Part shown: one piece after another, positions 34,249 through 44,660 of the stretch | Numbering within the stretch: position 1 is the first letter of the stretch | How the letters are laid out: each line of letters opens with the position of its first letter | Source: Mucidula mucida | Lineage: Eukaryota > Basidiomycota > Agaricomycetes > Agaricales > Physalacriaceae | Reading direction: 5' to 3' | NCBI GenBank assembly: GCA_015501055.1 | Contig: JADNYV010000009.1 | Span: 372,001-436,000 of the forward strand | Length of the DNA stretch: 64,000 nt | The notes under the pieces: generated by a model | What the model was told of the DNA's origin: nothing | The model's input: the letters and a program-made list of their open reading frames with translations, nothing else | The model's database searches: none | Made by a program: the position numbers and the translations under genes

Positions 34249-35385
34249 TCAATCTTTCACCTGTAGTGTTGCGGACAGTCCAAAGTGCTCACTGACCCAG
34301 AGCCCACCGTGGAACTCTGGCGGGAGTCTCAACCCCACGCCGATTATCTCTGGCTCCGACACGAGAACCTTTCGCCTCTTTTCCGGAGGAGAGAAGGAGA
34401 AGATCCTGTCGGGACGCGATTTCTTTGCCCCACGACGTCCTTGATAGCCCCAAGTGTGACCTTCCTTGCCAACAAGACCCTGAGCGGCGTCAACCAATCC
34501 CAACTTCTCCAAGAAATCTTCGTCCGTCTCATGCATCTCGGGCATGTCGTACGATGGGTGGCGGTCGTTGTACACAAAGGTCAGAGGCATAGTCCCCGCG
34601 ATAATCCCGCCACTAAAATTGTCGGAGTCCCGCAGCTCCCGCTGACACTCTTGCAGCTGTCTGCGGCTGTACGTGACGTCCTTTGGCTGATCGTCGAGCT
34701 GCGTGTTTATGATAAGAACGTAGCGCGTCCTGCCATCCGTGATGCTTTTCATTTTGACGCTGATTCCGACGGCGAAGCGCTGCTGCTCGGAAACGCCGTA
34801 CGCGATGGTGAATGCATCGCGCACCAACACGGTGCGCTCGATGAGCGTGACGTTCCCGTGCATCCACTCCTGCGGAAACTTGGTCTGGTCAATGGGCGTC
34901 ACCAGGAAATGGCGCCGGATCCATTCGTGCTTGTTGATCGCGTGCCGGAGCGCTCTCCCATGGACCTCTTGAAGCATGATAACGCACGGCACTGGGGAGT
35001 CTTCGGGCGACAAGCAGCCGAAAACCACCTTTTGGAGATGGTTGAGCGCGGTGGTGACGCGCTCTACAGTGTGAAAGTTCTTAAAGTCAAGATTCCAGGA
35101 GACGATGCGAAGGGAGGAATGTTCTCGCATGTGGCGAGTGGGATATGTGGTGTGCTTCCAGCCGAGATAGCAGTCATTATCGGCCTTGTCGCAGTCCGGA
35201 AGGAAGCGATAGAGCCTCAACTCCTTCTTGGACGATGGCTGACTGGGATCCAGCGTTTCGACGTAGTCATACTCTTCGTTGAAAGCTGGGAGATGTGCCA
35301 GGTGTGGCGGGGGTCCTGGTGGAGGGGATTTTGTAGTATATCGTTGATAGCGGTTCGGATACTGGAACCACTGAGGAAAAGGCAT
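34249..35385 (-). CDS. TDP2-like endonuclease/exonuclease/phosphatase protein, intact right-arm copy
   Basis: 378-residue single-exon protein of the EEP (DNase I/Ape1) superfamily, closest in motif wording to tyrosyl-DNA phosphodiesterase 2. After a proline-rich N-terminus come SLRIVSWNLDFKN (motif 1 Asn), CVIMLQEVHGRAL (motif 2 Glu), YVLIINTQLDD (TDP2 NTHLES; His is Gln here), GGIIAGTMPLTF (TDP2 AGDTN; the metal/catalytic Asp is absent), HTWGYQGRRG and SRPDRIFSFSP, and the final SEHFGLSATL (SDHWGL; His kept). Asn, Glu and final His are therefore present, but the central Asp is missing in both arm copies. Either catalysis is altered or this is a pseudoenzyme. It lies head-to-tail with the F-box gene, 876 bp apart. 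Confidence 0.85.
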   Translation of the reverse strand: MPFPQWFQYPNRYQRYTTKSPPPGPPPHLAHLPAFNEEYDYVETLDPSQPSSKKELRLYRFLPDCDKADNDCYLGWKHTTYPTRHMREHSSLRIVSWNLDFKNFHTVERVTTALNHLQKVVFGCLSPEDSPVPCVIMLQEVHGRALRHAINKHEWIRRHFLVTPIDQTKFPQEWMHGNVTLIERTVLVRDAFTIAYGVSEQQRFAVGISVKMKSITDGRTRYVLIINTQLDDQPKDVTYSRRQLQECQRELRDSDNFSGGIIAGTMPLTFVYNDRHPSYDMPEMHETDEDFLEKLGLVDAAQGLVGKEGHTWGYQGRRGAKKSRPDRIFSFSPPEKRRKVLVSEPEIIGVGLRLPPEFHGGLWVSEHFGLSATLQVKD

Positions 35386-37558
35386 CCTGAGTGGCGACGT
35401 TAGTTGACGCGATGTGGCGCAGAAACGATACCTACGATCGTTGTATCGCTAATTGCGTGTTGTTGATGTTGGGGATAGCAAGGATGATGCTTTGAAACAA
35501 GCGCGAAAGAGTGAATCGTGGATTGAACACAATTTCTATGGTCAGAGGAAGCCCGGCGTTGTTGAATAATCTAGAAGGTTAGATGCCTGAAACGCGGATT
35601 CGCACGTCGATGATCATCATCAAGTCTTCTCTTTATGCACGAGGCAGAACTCTGATGCCTCGCGGCAGTGCTCGGACCTGAGATGGACGTGCATAAACCT
35701 AACTTTATACGATAAAGACTTAGCCCCACAATCCACTACCCAGGTCGATTCACAGACGATCTGAACCGTTAACGCGGGCAGGTACAAGTATGACAGTCGG
35801 GCACCTTGTTCATTTTTTCGCCCTTTGGCTTATTGTGGATAGTGTCGCAGATCTTTTCGAGGATTATCATATGGGTGTCAACTGGACCCGACCAGATCAG
35901 CCAGGGCACTTGCATAAGCGCCTTTGAGTCGATTTTTGGACGTCCAGACGTAATTCAAACCATTCCGTGTTCATACCTCTGCCAAAGAGCCTTTGGTCAA
36001 TTAGATTGTCATGACGACAGACTAAGGAAACGCACCAAGTTAGCCAACTACTGCCAGCTGTATACATCGCAGAGAAAAGGCCGAATGTGTCCACGGCGCG
36101 GGAGTAAGTACGTGACATTCTGTAGACGCCCGTAATCTATTACAAAACGACATCTAGTCTGTCTTTGTCGTAGACTGGGGTTATCTTACAATACAACCGC
36201 CGTTGGATATGTGTCGAGGACCGGAAATATAAATTCGGAATTGCGTGTGACTTATATATGGGTACGACGAGTTCACGACGACATGCTGGAGTGCCACGGA
36301 AATGAATGATGGTGGAAGCGGAGTCCCATACAACGGCTGTGGAGGCCAATCAACAAGAGGTGTTTGTCTATCGTGTTCCGCGAATTATAGACAAGTGCAC
36401 CTCATGACGCAGGAGTAGGCGAAATCGGATGTCCGGCTGTTTGTACCATCGTCATAGAAGAACGCCCCAATCCCGGATAGCACGATGTGTGAGAGAGACC
36501 ACAGCCAAGCAAAGCAGTGACTTGACCATTTCGAGGCAGACCAAGTTCAAGCAAAACTTGCGTAGATTGATTTTGCCCGACAGATAGTGGGAAAGAGAAG
36601 TGCTATCATGTACATACTGTAGTACACGTGTTGGATGGAGCTACATTCTCGTTATGCAGTGTTTTGGCGGCTAAGAAAACGATAACAGACAACACGGAAT
36701 GCATACCACCTATCCAAGGACGAGAACCGACCAAGTCTACTAGTACAGCGCCAAAGAGGCGCCCGGGCTTTCGTTTCAATTGAAACATCACCTTTCCCAT
36801 CGACGCGCTATACTAGTCAGTGGCCCGGAATCTGCCTCAATGTGAGACCAGATGCGGTCGGACGTTGTCCACATCGAAAGCTGTTGAATGTCGTGGAGCC
36901 TTAGAACCATAGATACCTCCGAGGAAGGATCAAGCCGACGAACATTGCATCTATAGCTGTCGAAAACGACAGTAGCGCGCTTAGTATAAGAGATCATGAT
37001 AGCCTAGCACTCTAGAGACGCCAACCAGTTTGAAACAGAGTGACTCTTTAACGTTTTAAGGTCTGCTAGTAACGCGGCAGATGTTTGGACAATTCGTCGA
37101 CCAGTATGACGATGCTAGGTCTCGTTCTGGGTCGAGAGCAAGCTGGTACACGTGTCCGCGATCAAGGCTTCGTTCCAATCTCCATCATCATCATGGTCTG
37201 AAAAAGCGCGTAAACTACGTCCAAGTTAGCTCCTTTCTCTGTTCTTCACCCTCGCTTTCCTTTTTGTTCACGCGGACATACCGGTTGCAGCGAACTCGGA
37301 CACCCTGATTTTTTCCTGGCCTCTTACTCAGCTTCGTATCACTGTCCCATCAAACACTTCTGGGGATCCTCAATTACAGCAGAACGACATAGTCATATCA
37401 AATGGCCAGACCGTCTTCAGCTTTAGGCGTCGGCTTTGTCCCGATATAACTACACAGCTCCGGATCCGCTTGTTCAGATGTTCACTGTTGATTGCGCGCC
37501 GCGCAGGTGCTAGGGACTGCGAACCCAGCTGACCGTGCTTGCGTTCGGCGCTTGTCAA
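35386..37558. other. outer part of right arm, no confident gene
   Basis: Aligns with 9505-11672. Short frames on both strands are partly conserved between arms (such as SQIFSRIIIWVS on +, and on - CVSLVCRHDNLIDQRLFGRG), but indels break each frame, so I see no maintained coding sequence. Confidence 0.5.
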
Positions 37559-37899
37559 TTGCACCAACATGAATTGAGAGAGTCTCTTGCTCGCCGGGCC
37601 GTCGGTAAAGCCTCATCTCACCATGAACTATAGTTGTCGGTCGAAGTCAAAAAGCGAAGTGTCACAATCAATCAGAACCTATGCTTCGTGTTCATGAGTC
37701 ATCTGGAGCTTTACTCGACGATTTCGTTCAGCATACTACCAAAAACTGTATACATATTGGCCCTCATGACTAGATTGAACAATTCAAGTTCTTGTATGTG
37801 ATAATTTCATGCTGGTCAACAATGGAGTGCAAAATATCTGGGCCAGTATGTGAATGAGTTGAAGGACCACAGAGTATGAAAGAGTTAATGATGTCTTGA

Positions 37900-39130
37900 C
37901 GCATAGTAGCCCATCAAGGTACAATCGCAATTTGCCGAGAGCGCTTGCTTTCACACCATGGTCAACGGCTGCGTCCTCGTTTCGCACAGGACTTGTCCAA
38001 CTTTGCGAGTGCAATCAGCGTTCACACCTCAGCCCCAAGATGACTGCCGCAGTTGGAGGGCTTGTGAAAGGGCCTGATGCCAAATCGATGCCTGCTATCG
38101 GTGCTGGGGGTATCCGTCGAATGCGGGGAGGATCCGTGTTCGTGGTCCCTCCGGATGAAATATTGGCTGGGTCTCGACCAAAGGCTTGAGGGTTGTTGCT
38201 GGCTCGGGACGCCGCGCCAGTGATACCCTCTGACATACCACAGGAGCCTAGTCAATCTTTTATCAATCGGCATACGAGGCTTCAAATGCTCGATTCTGTC
38301 GATGGCCTGCTTCATTCGCAGTCTGCCTTTGGTGATTATATACGACGTCTTATAAACCAATTTTTGGAACGTCTGTCTCTTCGCGAGACTGAAGATTGGA
38401 ATCGCATGCCAAGTGCCGATCGAAAGGACTTGCTTCCGCACCACGGTCAGCGCTGCGACCTCGCTTCGTACAGGACGCATGTCCGCCTTTGCGAGAACAA
38501 TCTATGTTTTACATACATATCCACCCCCAAGATAACCTCAGGCACGGTCGGAGGGAATGTGAAGCTTCGAGTTTATTGTCATCGATCCCTGCTATCGGTG
38601 CTGGAGGTGCTCAACTTTGTTGAGTGCGGGGATGAAAGCAATTTCTTCCTTGGCCTGCTTTGGCCCTCTCCGCGCATGCCATCAGCTGGGTATTAGATCC
38701 TTTCTTGGTATGGTGTACTTTAGTCACGTACGACCTGGGGTCCACTGGCGTGCGGGCTTACATCTTAGTACTGTCTTACAACTGCTGATGGACTGCGCTG
38801 AAATGGTCTCTGCGATTGTGGCGTAGTTGTATGGCAGATTGTTGACAGTTTACACTGGTGGTGCGTTTTTTTTTGAGTGTATCTAGCACTTGGTCGCAAC
38901 ACTAAGCTCATTTCCATAGTCAAGTTGTACGTTGAAGATCCTTGGCGTCGTCGTTGAAATCGGAATCACTCGAACAAGAGGAGTCGAGGCTCAGCCGGGT
39001 GTTCATGCTGAGCATACGAGGCTTTTCGGGGGGGGGGGAATTCGTCAAACTTGCTTCGTCGCAGGTTGCCGTTGGTGCACGAGTGATATCATTTCGCACT
39101 CCAATTTTTGGACCATTATGGCTCTTCGTG
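37900..39130 (+). repeat. diverged tandem repeat block
   Basis: Segments recur at offsets. 37945-38120 resembles 38440-38620 (shared CCTGCTATCGGTGCTGG, CCCCAAGAT, GGTCA.CG.CTGCG). 38265-38370 resembles 39015-39115 (CATACGAGGCTT and CCAATTTTTGG, both about 750 bp apart). The open frames through it (167-172 codons) show no known domain. It contains an 11-base G run at 39028-39038. Confidence 0.6.
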
Positions 39131-39228
39131 AGTCGCTTAATATATTATCTGTGTCTTAGTATTCGAAAGGGAAAGTGGAGATTGTATGACAACTTAGGAT
39201 ATTTGTACAGAACATGCGCGACATTAAT

Positions 39229-40946
39229 TCATGAACACGTCCATTTACCTTCGCGCCAAGAACCAGTTGTGCCATATCTACAATTGTCCCTTTCCGTGCC
39301 ATTGACTGTCAGCCCAACGATAACATTCGGTGCGGTTCCTCCCTCTACCCAATCCACTATCGCCAGCAGAACATTATGGGTTGACACATTTCGCCCGACT
39401 GTGTCGAGTCCGGCGTTCCCAATCAACGACGGTACTCCAGCCACCCCACCGCCACAGTGACCCATTCCGGGAATGAGGAATAAACGATAGAACGTATCCA
39501 TTGTGGCGGCGTCCAGACCCATGGTGGAGGCGATATGTTCATACAGCGCCTTGGACTCTCCAGAGTTAATGAGAGGATCCGCGCGACCGTGATAAGCCAA
39601 ATACTTTCCGCCTTGCTCTTTGAATGAGGAAAGATCTCCGATGTATGAGGATATTCCGAAAGGGTCCATGATTTCTGAGTAATGGTTTAGATGGTAGTAT
39701 CGTAGTCCAACTTAACTGACCTGCAAAGTAGAGGTCCGCTAAACTGAAGTTGTCAAAGTTGTGGTACTTGTCTGTGTAGTACATGTTTTGGAAGTAGCCC
39801 TACAAGATGACCTTGATCAGAGATATTGTTGAATAGCACATTCACGGACACTTGCCTCAGTGTAAGTGTTAAGATTCCGGAGAAAAGAGCTTGCCAAGCA
39901 TCGCTAGCCTCCGCCCCGGGGTCGAATCGCGGAAACAGCGTCTCTCCTTTCAGTCCGACTAAAGGGCTGTATATTTGGTTCGCCACCTCAACCTGCACAT
40001 CCGTTAGACAAGATGTAGCGTTTGCGCTAGCGTCGCAAGCTAGATATGGAAGTCAGGATTACAATCATCTGGCTCCGCGATGATTCCGTCTATCAATCCG
40101 TCAGGGCGTCACACTGAGAGTATATCTCTTGGGATATGACGCTCCATTGCGTAGCATGATAAACTTGGGGATGCAGACGCGAAAGGAGCTCCAACCCAGC
40201 GACCGGCGAGACCTTGGTAAGAGCAAAGTCTGTTGGAATCCGTCGCCGGAGATCCTCCGATGATGCCTTAATCGAAATGAGAACGCGCCAAAACGCATGC
40301 GACTGGGTAGTCACCATTGAAGTCTGAAGGGTATCTCGACGCCATGGTATGAGCCTGTCGACCGCCCGTGGAACAGCCAAAATAGTACGCATTGCTGATA
40401 TTTGTACCGTAATACGTCGCTATTATCTGTTTTCCCAGCACAGTGGCGACGTGGAGTGAACGATGAACAAAATCTTCGGTGACTTCGGGGTTTTCGTAGA
40501 AGCTATCAGAAGTCGGGCCGTCGTGACCAGCGTCTGTACCAATAGAGGCAAAGTGCATTGCGGTTCCGTAGTCGAGATTGGTGTAGTCGATGCCTAGGAA
40601 GCCGTTAGCACATAGAGCGCCCAACGTGCGATTGTCGCATACAACCGGCGAACCCGCTATTTCCTACCGTAAGGGACCTTCCATACCATTCATCCGGCAT
40701 CCAGACTTCAAAGTGAACAGCCGAAGTCGAAGACGTGTTTACAGTCGCGTCTACACGACACATTGCTGCCGTCGACGTTGTTTTAGCTTGGCAGACTCCC
40801 AAGGTAGATATGGCGGTGGAAGCCGCAACATAAGATGACTCGTAGATAGTAGTGTTTGCTAGCGTTAGCATGCTCTTGAGGGAGGAGCAGTCAACTGCCA
40901 TAGCCTCCAGAGGAAGGAATGCAAGAAGTATGTGGAGAAGAAGCAT
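39229..40946 (-). CDS. tannase/feruloyl esterase family secreted esterase
   Basis: Secreted serine esterase that likely cleaves feruloyl, galloyl or similar plant phenolic esters. The signal peptide is MLLLHILLAFLPLEAMAVDC. GRSLTVGNSGFAG joins across a clean intron to CIDYTNLDYGTAMHFASIGT and DAGHDG. The nucleophile motif is YYFGCSTGGRQAHTM (G-C-S-T-G-G). A disulfide-linked calcium-loop-like segment surrounds CDALT/DGLIDGIIAEPDDC. The acid residue lies in AYHGRADPLI, and the catalytic His in FLIPGMGHCGGGVAG. These are the standard tannase landmarks in order, and the C-terminus is WREGKWTCS. Two one-base frame changes are needed in the middle exon, near 40145 (ASASPS to TQWSVISQEI) and near 40107 (CDAL to DGLIDG). 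Confidence 0.88.
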
Positions 40947-41541
40947 CCCTTGGAGTGTTGGACATCAGCCAGATAAGCAGCTCCCTAGCAAATATAGCCA
41001 TCACATATCGGAAGCTAAGTAGTGGTCGGAGTGCAGGGAAGCATGGGGAAAGGTTCGGCTCGTCGGGCCGATGAGCAGCCAACCTTCCTCATTCTACCAC
41101 CACCATGACCTGCTTCCTAGACGCAAGGAAACTCGTCTGATACTGAAATCCAGCCGCTCTTGGGAGCAGATAAAACCTCTTGAAAAACTAGCCGTTTCTC
41201 ATCTATAGTATGCTCACAACTAGTTAAGCGCTCTTTCGGATGCTCCCTGGCGATCATGAATGCTACCCATCATTATTGATACTACCGACGTTAACGGCAT
41301 GCTGTCCAGTATCTGTAGCTCATGCTCGCAAGCTGCTCGCTGCCGCTAGTATCTTGTGCGATCAATGCTATCGACAGAGAGCATAGAAGTTATTGATCAC
41401 ACTGCAGTCGTTTGGGCGCCTAATACTCTTTGGCGTATGCCGTATAGCGGCTCATCGCTCAATAGTTATGTATAAAGCCTTGCGCTGGCTCCAAACTGTT
41501 TCTCATCCCCCGCTATATTTTCTACACCGGCGATTCTTACC
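40947..41541. other. intergenic between divergent genes
   Basis: Divergent upstream regions of the esterase and of the gene at 41542. A TATAAAGCC-like box lies near 41470-41480, on the plus-strand side. No gene is seen. Confidence 0.5.
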
Positions 41542-42757
41542 TTGAACATGCTCTGGACACGACAAGCGAGCAATCAGTCCGACGTGCTGCGTTCAAGTGC
41601 CCATCAGCTCGCCGGAACGATGTCCGAATCCACTTCCGAAATGCGAAAACAGTTCTTCTATCCTTTGTTACAGTTATGTAATTCAAAGACGGTGTGTGTC
41701 TTCGGGCTTGCGCACAGGAAGAATGCTGAATCTGCCTTAGATATATCGTTGCCCTGTGTGTGTAGAAGCTATTCAGGAAACGACGAATCTACTTGTCCGT
41801 TGCCTATCATCAGGAAATCATTATCTCCTACAGATGTCAAATGATTTCAAAGAGGTTTTGAAAGTGTGGGTCACTGTCCTTTGCTTTGGTGTTTACGCTT
41901 TAAATGTTTTGAATTTGTCTAGTGTCATGCAATATTGTAGACGACACCAACGCCTCATAAGCCGGTTAGGACTTCGGCCTTTTAGGCACGATAGTTCTGT
42001 GGTCCAGAAATTGATAGACCGGCTACGCGAGGCAGTCTCTTTGCTCCCAACAACTACACGGCCGCTGTCCTCCAATCCCCCGGCTACAACCCCAGAGACA
42101 GCATCGCCGGAATGGCCTAAATTCATTCGTATATTCTGTTATGGCCTCGAAGCTATTCTCGCCGGCATTCCTCCCGTTTCTTCGCTATCAATCATTCCCA
42201 AGGCTGGCGCAGCCGCGATGGCTACACTCGAGGTATGTGCCAGATCCTTAGTTAGACATGAGGGCTCAGGACGATTATCAGAAGTGTCATCAGAACAGCG
42301 AGGTGCGAGAAGAAATAGGACAGTGGCTGAGCGATATCGAAGCTGCGGGACCTTTCACTCATTTGGACCGGTGCGTTTGGCATAGCTTGGTTTTCGAGAC
42401 AAAGATTAATGTCATTCCCACCCTAGGCCCATTCAGCTCTTCGAACAACTCGCCTACACAATGGATACGCGCCCTCAATTCAAGCGTTTGGTTTACGCGG
42501 CGTCAGAAGAGCAGTCATTGAACGACGCTGAGAAGAAAATTGATCGTGCATTGATGCTGGAGATGGTAAGGAGGTTTCCTGTCGCTACCGATGTTGCTTC
42601 AATTGAAACTCGCAGCTTGTTCAGACATCAAAAGCTCTACAGCATATTCAGGAGCTGGACACTACCGTTTTACTTCTGGCATGTATGGCACAAAGTTGAT
42701 AGGTATAGGCTAGCCGCTACCTCGTGCCTTCTAACGAACCATGTTATAGGCTGCTAG
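41542..42757 (+). CDS. uncharacterised alpha-helical protein, possibly the N-terminal domain of an NLR-like protein
   Basis: Plausible start MNMLWTRQASNQSD; a later exon enters at QETTNLLVRCLSSGNHYL. Features: a hydrophobic helix VWVTVLCFGVYALNVLNL, a basic stretch RRHQRLISRLGLRPFRHD, a Pro/Thr linker, PPVSSLSIIPKAGAAAMATL (amphipathic), then after an intron SEVREEIGQWLSDIEAAGPF and, across another intron, LFEQLAYTMDTRPQFKRLVY, AASEEQSLNDAEKKIDRALM. The last part has the pattern of helical-bundle domains that precede NACHT modules in agaric NLRs, but no P-loop follows and the protein ends at 42757. The family assignment is a guess; the splice pattern is not fully resolved. Confidence 0.5.
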
Positions 42758-42837
42758 TTACCTTACGTAGTTCACATACCTTTCGTTAATTTTATTCACA
42801 CACCAATGTAATATCATCTTAGAGCCTGTTTGATACT

Positions 42838-42861
42838 GGCAGCGGCAGTTCTGCCGCTGCC
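42838..42861. repeat. perfect GC-rich palindrome
   Basis: Two 11-base arms (GGCAGCGGCAG and its complement) around TT, followed by further CCGCTGC. It lies 80 bp past a gene stop and is preceded by AGAGCCTGTTTGATACT, a wording seen at ends of some MITE/hAT-like elements. No partner end was found nearby. Confidence 0.7.
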
Positions 42862-43231
42862 GCTGCGAGTGGCTGTGCACTTAACCATCGTGTTGTTGAG
42901 TTGCAACTGACGCAATGAGAGGACTGTATTTCTATGTCGAACAACCACCGTTTTCATTATATACCCGAACTCGTATAAGACCTTTACACTCGTCGTTTAT
43001 ACTTACAGAACCACGACTTCGCAACATTGCAAGCAGTCTTCAACTCTCGAATGGTTTAATCCTTGAGCCATGCCTCAAGATAATGCGCGAGTAACACGAG
43101 TGAGAAAAGCATTGAAAAAATGCGGTCGCCGTATGGGTTACATGGTAAGGACGTAGACTATAGGTATCGAGATGGGTGATGAACTGTACACAAGATAAGT
43201 AGAACAAGAAAATGCGAACCATGAGACCCTT

Positions 43232-44529
43232 CTACGACGCGGGAGTCGCCGTGGTGGCGGTGTAATCCTATGCAAAAATGAGTCGTTGGGAGACCACTGA
43301 CAGTCGAGGACGACATACCTCCATTTCGGCATCGAGGTCCGCGGCCGTCTTGGGAGTGCGCTCAGCCTTGCGAGGCCTACCACCGCGACCGCGCCTTCCT
43401 CCGCGAGCTGCACCAGTACCCCTGAAGCTGAAATGAGCGAAGGCACGCCAGCGAAAACGAGCTACAAACCTCACGGCCCCAATCGCATTTGCAGCAGCAG
43501 CAGCAGGAGCTACACGGGCAGCAAGGGTCTGAGAGGGTTTTGAGGGATCGACAACGATTTCAATCTTCATCGGCCGTTCTAGTAGTGGAGGAAAGGAGGG
43601 AGGTTGGGAACGCGTTAGTCCACTGTATACGTCGCGAGAGGTAAAAGCAAGAGTAAAAGCGAGGGACGCCGACAAGAGGCACCCTCATGTTCGTACCGGA
43701 GAATCGTGGCCGAAGTTGTCTCTGTGCCATCACCACCACTTTCGCTTGCAGCACGTCGCTACCAGTAGCCGCCGGTTCCCCACTACACCGCCTCGTGGCT
43801 GTGTGTACACAAGGTTGATCAGGCCTTGCGTACAGCTGCCAAGCCAGTTTCGTCCATAGACAAAACGAGCTGTATAACTGGTTGACTAGGCCATAATTCG
43901 AGCGAGCTAGGCTCTCGTGCGCGCAACAGAGACGACCAGACACCACGATCCTCCTGTAACGGTAGAATAAAGCGGTTGTGGGGGCAAGGAGGGACACGCA
44001 AAGAGGTTAAAGGAGGCGATACTAACTGCCATCGATGAGTCGGTTGTTGTACTGTTGATATGCTTTGTTTCCATCGCCCTTTTGTTGGAACTGGACTGCG
44101 GCGACGCCCTTGGAGCGACCATTGGCGTCAAAGTGAAGTGTGAGTTCTCGGACAGGGCCGACGGTGCTATGGAAGAGCTCCTGAAGCGCGAGGTCAGCAA
44201 GAGCAGGGCGGCCAGTGACAAGCGGTACGAACCTTGATTTGGGCTTCGTTGACGTCTTGGGGGAGGTTCGAGACAATGATTTTGTCGGCAGTCGGCTGTG
44301 AAGCAGCTGGCTTTGAAGCAGCAGCAGCTTTGGCAGCCTTGGCAGTAGGGCTCGTAATAGCGCGGCCAACAATCTGCTGCTTGGCTGTAAGGTTGCGGCG
44401 ACTGCTGCCTCTGCGGATACCTCTGGGACGGGAGGTGATGATCTGAAAAGGAAAAAGCGGGAAACATTAAGATGGCGGTGCGAGTCCAGGCGGCGAAAGT
44501 GAGCCCACTTCGTCAAGAGCCTTGTCCAT
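43232..44529 (-). CDS. mRNA export adaptor Yra1/ALY/REF
   Basis: Nuclear RNA-binding adaptor that hands spliced mRNA to the Mex67 export receptor (TREX). The start is MDKALDE, joined across an intron to IITSRPRGIRRGSSRR, which is the conserved REF N-box. An Ala/Lys-rich linker precedes one RRM: KIIVSNLPQDVNEAQIK (RNP2 strand), ELFHSTVGPVRELTLHFDAN, GRSKGVAAVQFQQKGD (RNP1 strand), YNNRLIDGKRPMKIEIVVD. The C-terminus has GAARGGRRGRGGRPRK (RGG-like) and a second REF box, AADLDAEMEDYTATTATPAS. Introns are about 50 nt except one of 448 nt (43579-44026) inside the RRM. No frame breaks. It is divergent from RPC31, 131 bp away. Confidence 0.93.
43579..44026 (-). promoter_or_regulatory. unusually long intron in Yra1/ALY
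   Basis: 448 nt with GTTAGT donor and CTACTAG acceptor, eight to nine times the length of other introns here. It splits the codon between LIDG and KRPMK. In S. cerevisiae the long, inefficiently spliced YRA1 intron mediates negative autoregulation; a similar role here is inference. Confidence 0.75.
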
Positions 44530-44660
44530 GTTTGTTGATAACGGCGTAAAAGATGTGGGTTGGTTGGTGGGCGTCGGAAGGGAAGAACAATAGCGATCAG
44601 ACCTGTTACATACACGCTGAGTTTGAAATTACAAAGTCCGATCCCTCTGCTAAAACCACC
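44530..44660. promoter_or_regulatory. shared divergent promoter, Yra1/ALY and RPC31
   Basis: 131 bp between the two ATGs, so both genes must share it. No TATA box is obvious. The RPC31 ATG has a good context (CCACC before ATGTCG). Confidence 0.7.

Larger units (their letters stand above)
31505..37558 (-). repeat. right arm of ~6 kb imperfect inverted repeat
   Basis: Reverse-oriented partner of 9505-15600. The EEP and F-box genes in this arm are uninterrupted. The arm's inner edge falls at the border between the F-box 3' flank and the P450-derived segment ending near 31530. The segment 33670-33950 (P450-derived) replaces unrelated sequence in the left arm. Confidence 0.9.

Noticed and set aside
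34285..35403. A 372-codon open frame on the plus strand fully antisense to the right-arm EEP gene.
   Set aside because: It mirrors the EEP codon pattern, has no domain, and the EEP frame carries recognisable motifs.
9505..37558. Inverted repeat as an assembly duplication.
   Set aside because: Arms differ by many substitutions, indels and a non-homologous block (13130-13430 versus 33670-33950), so they are separate loci.
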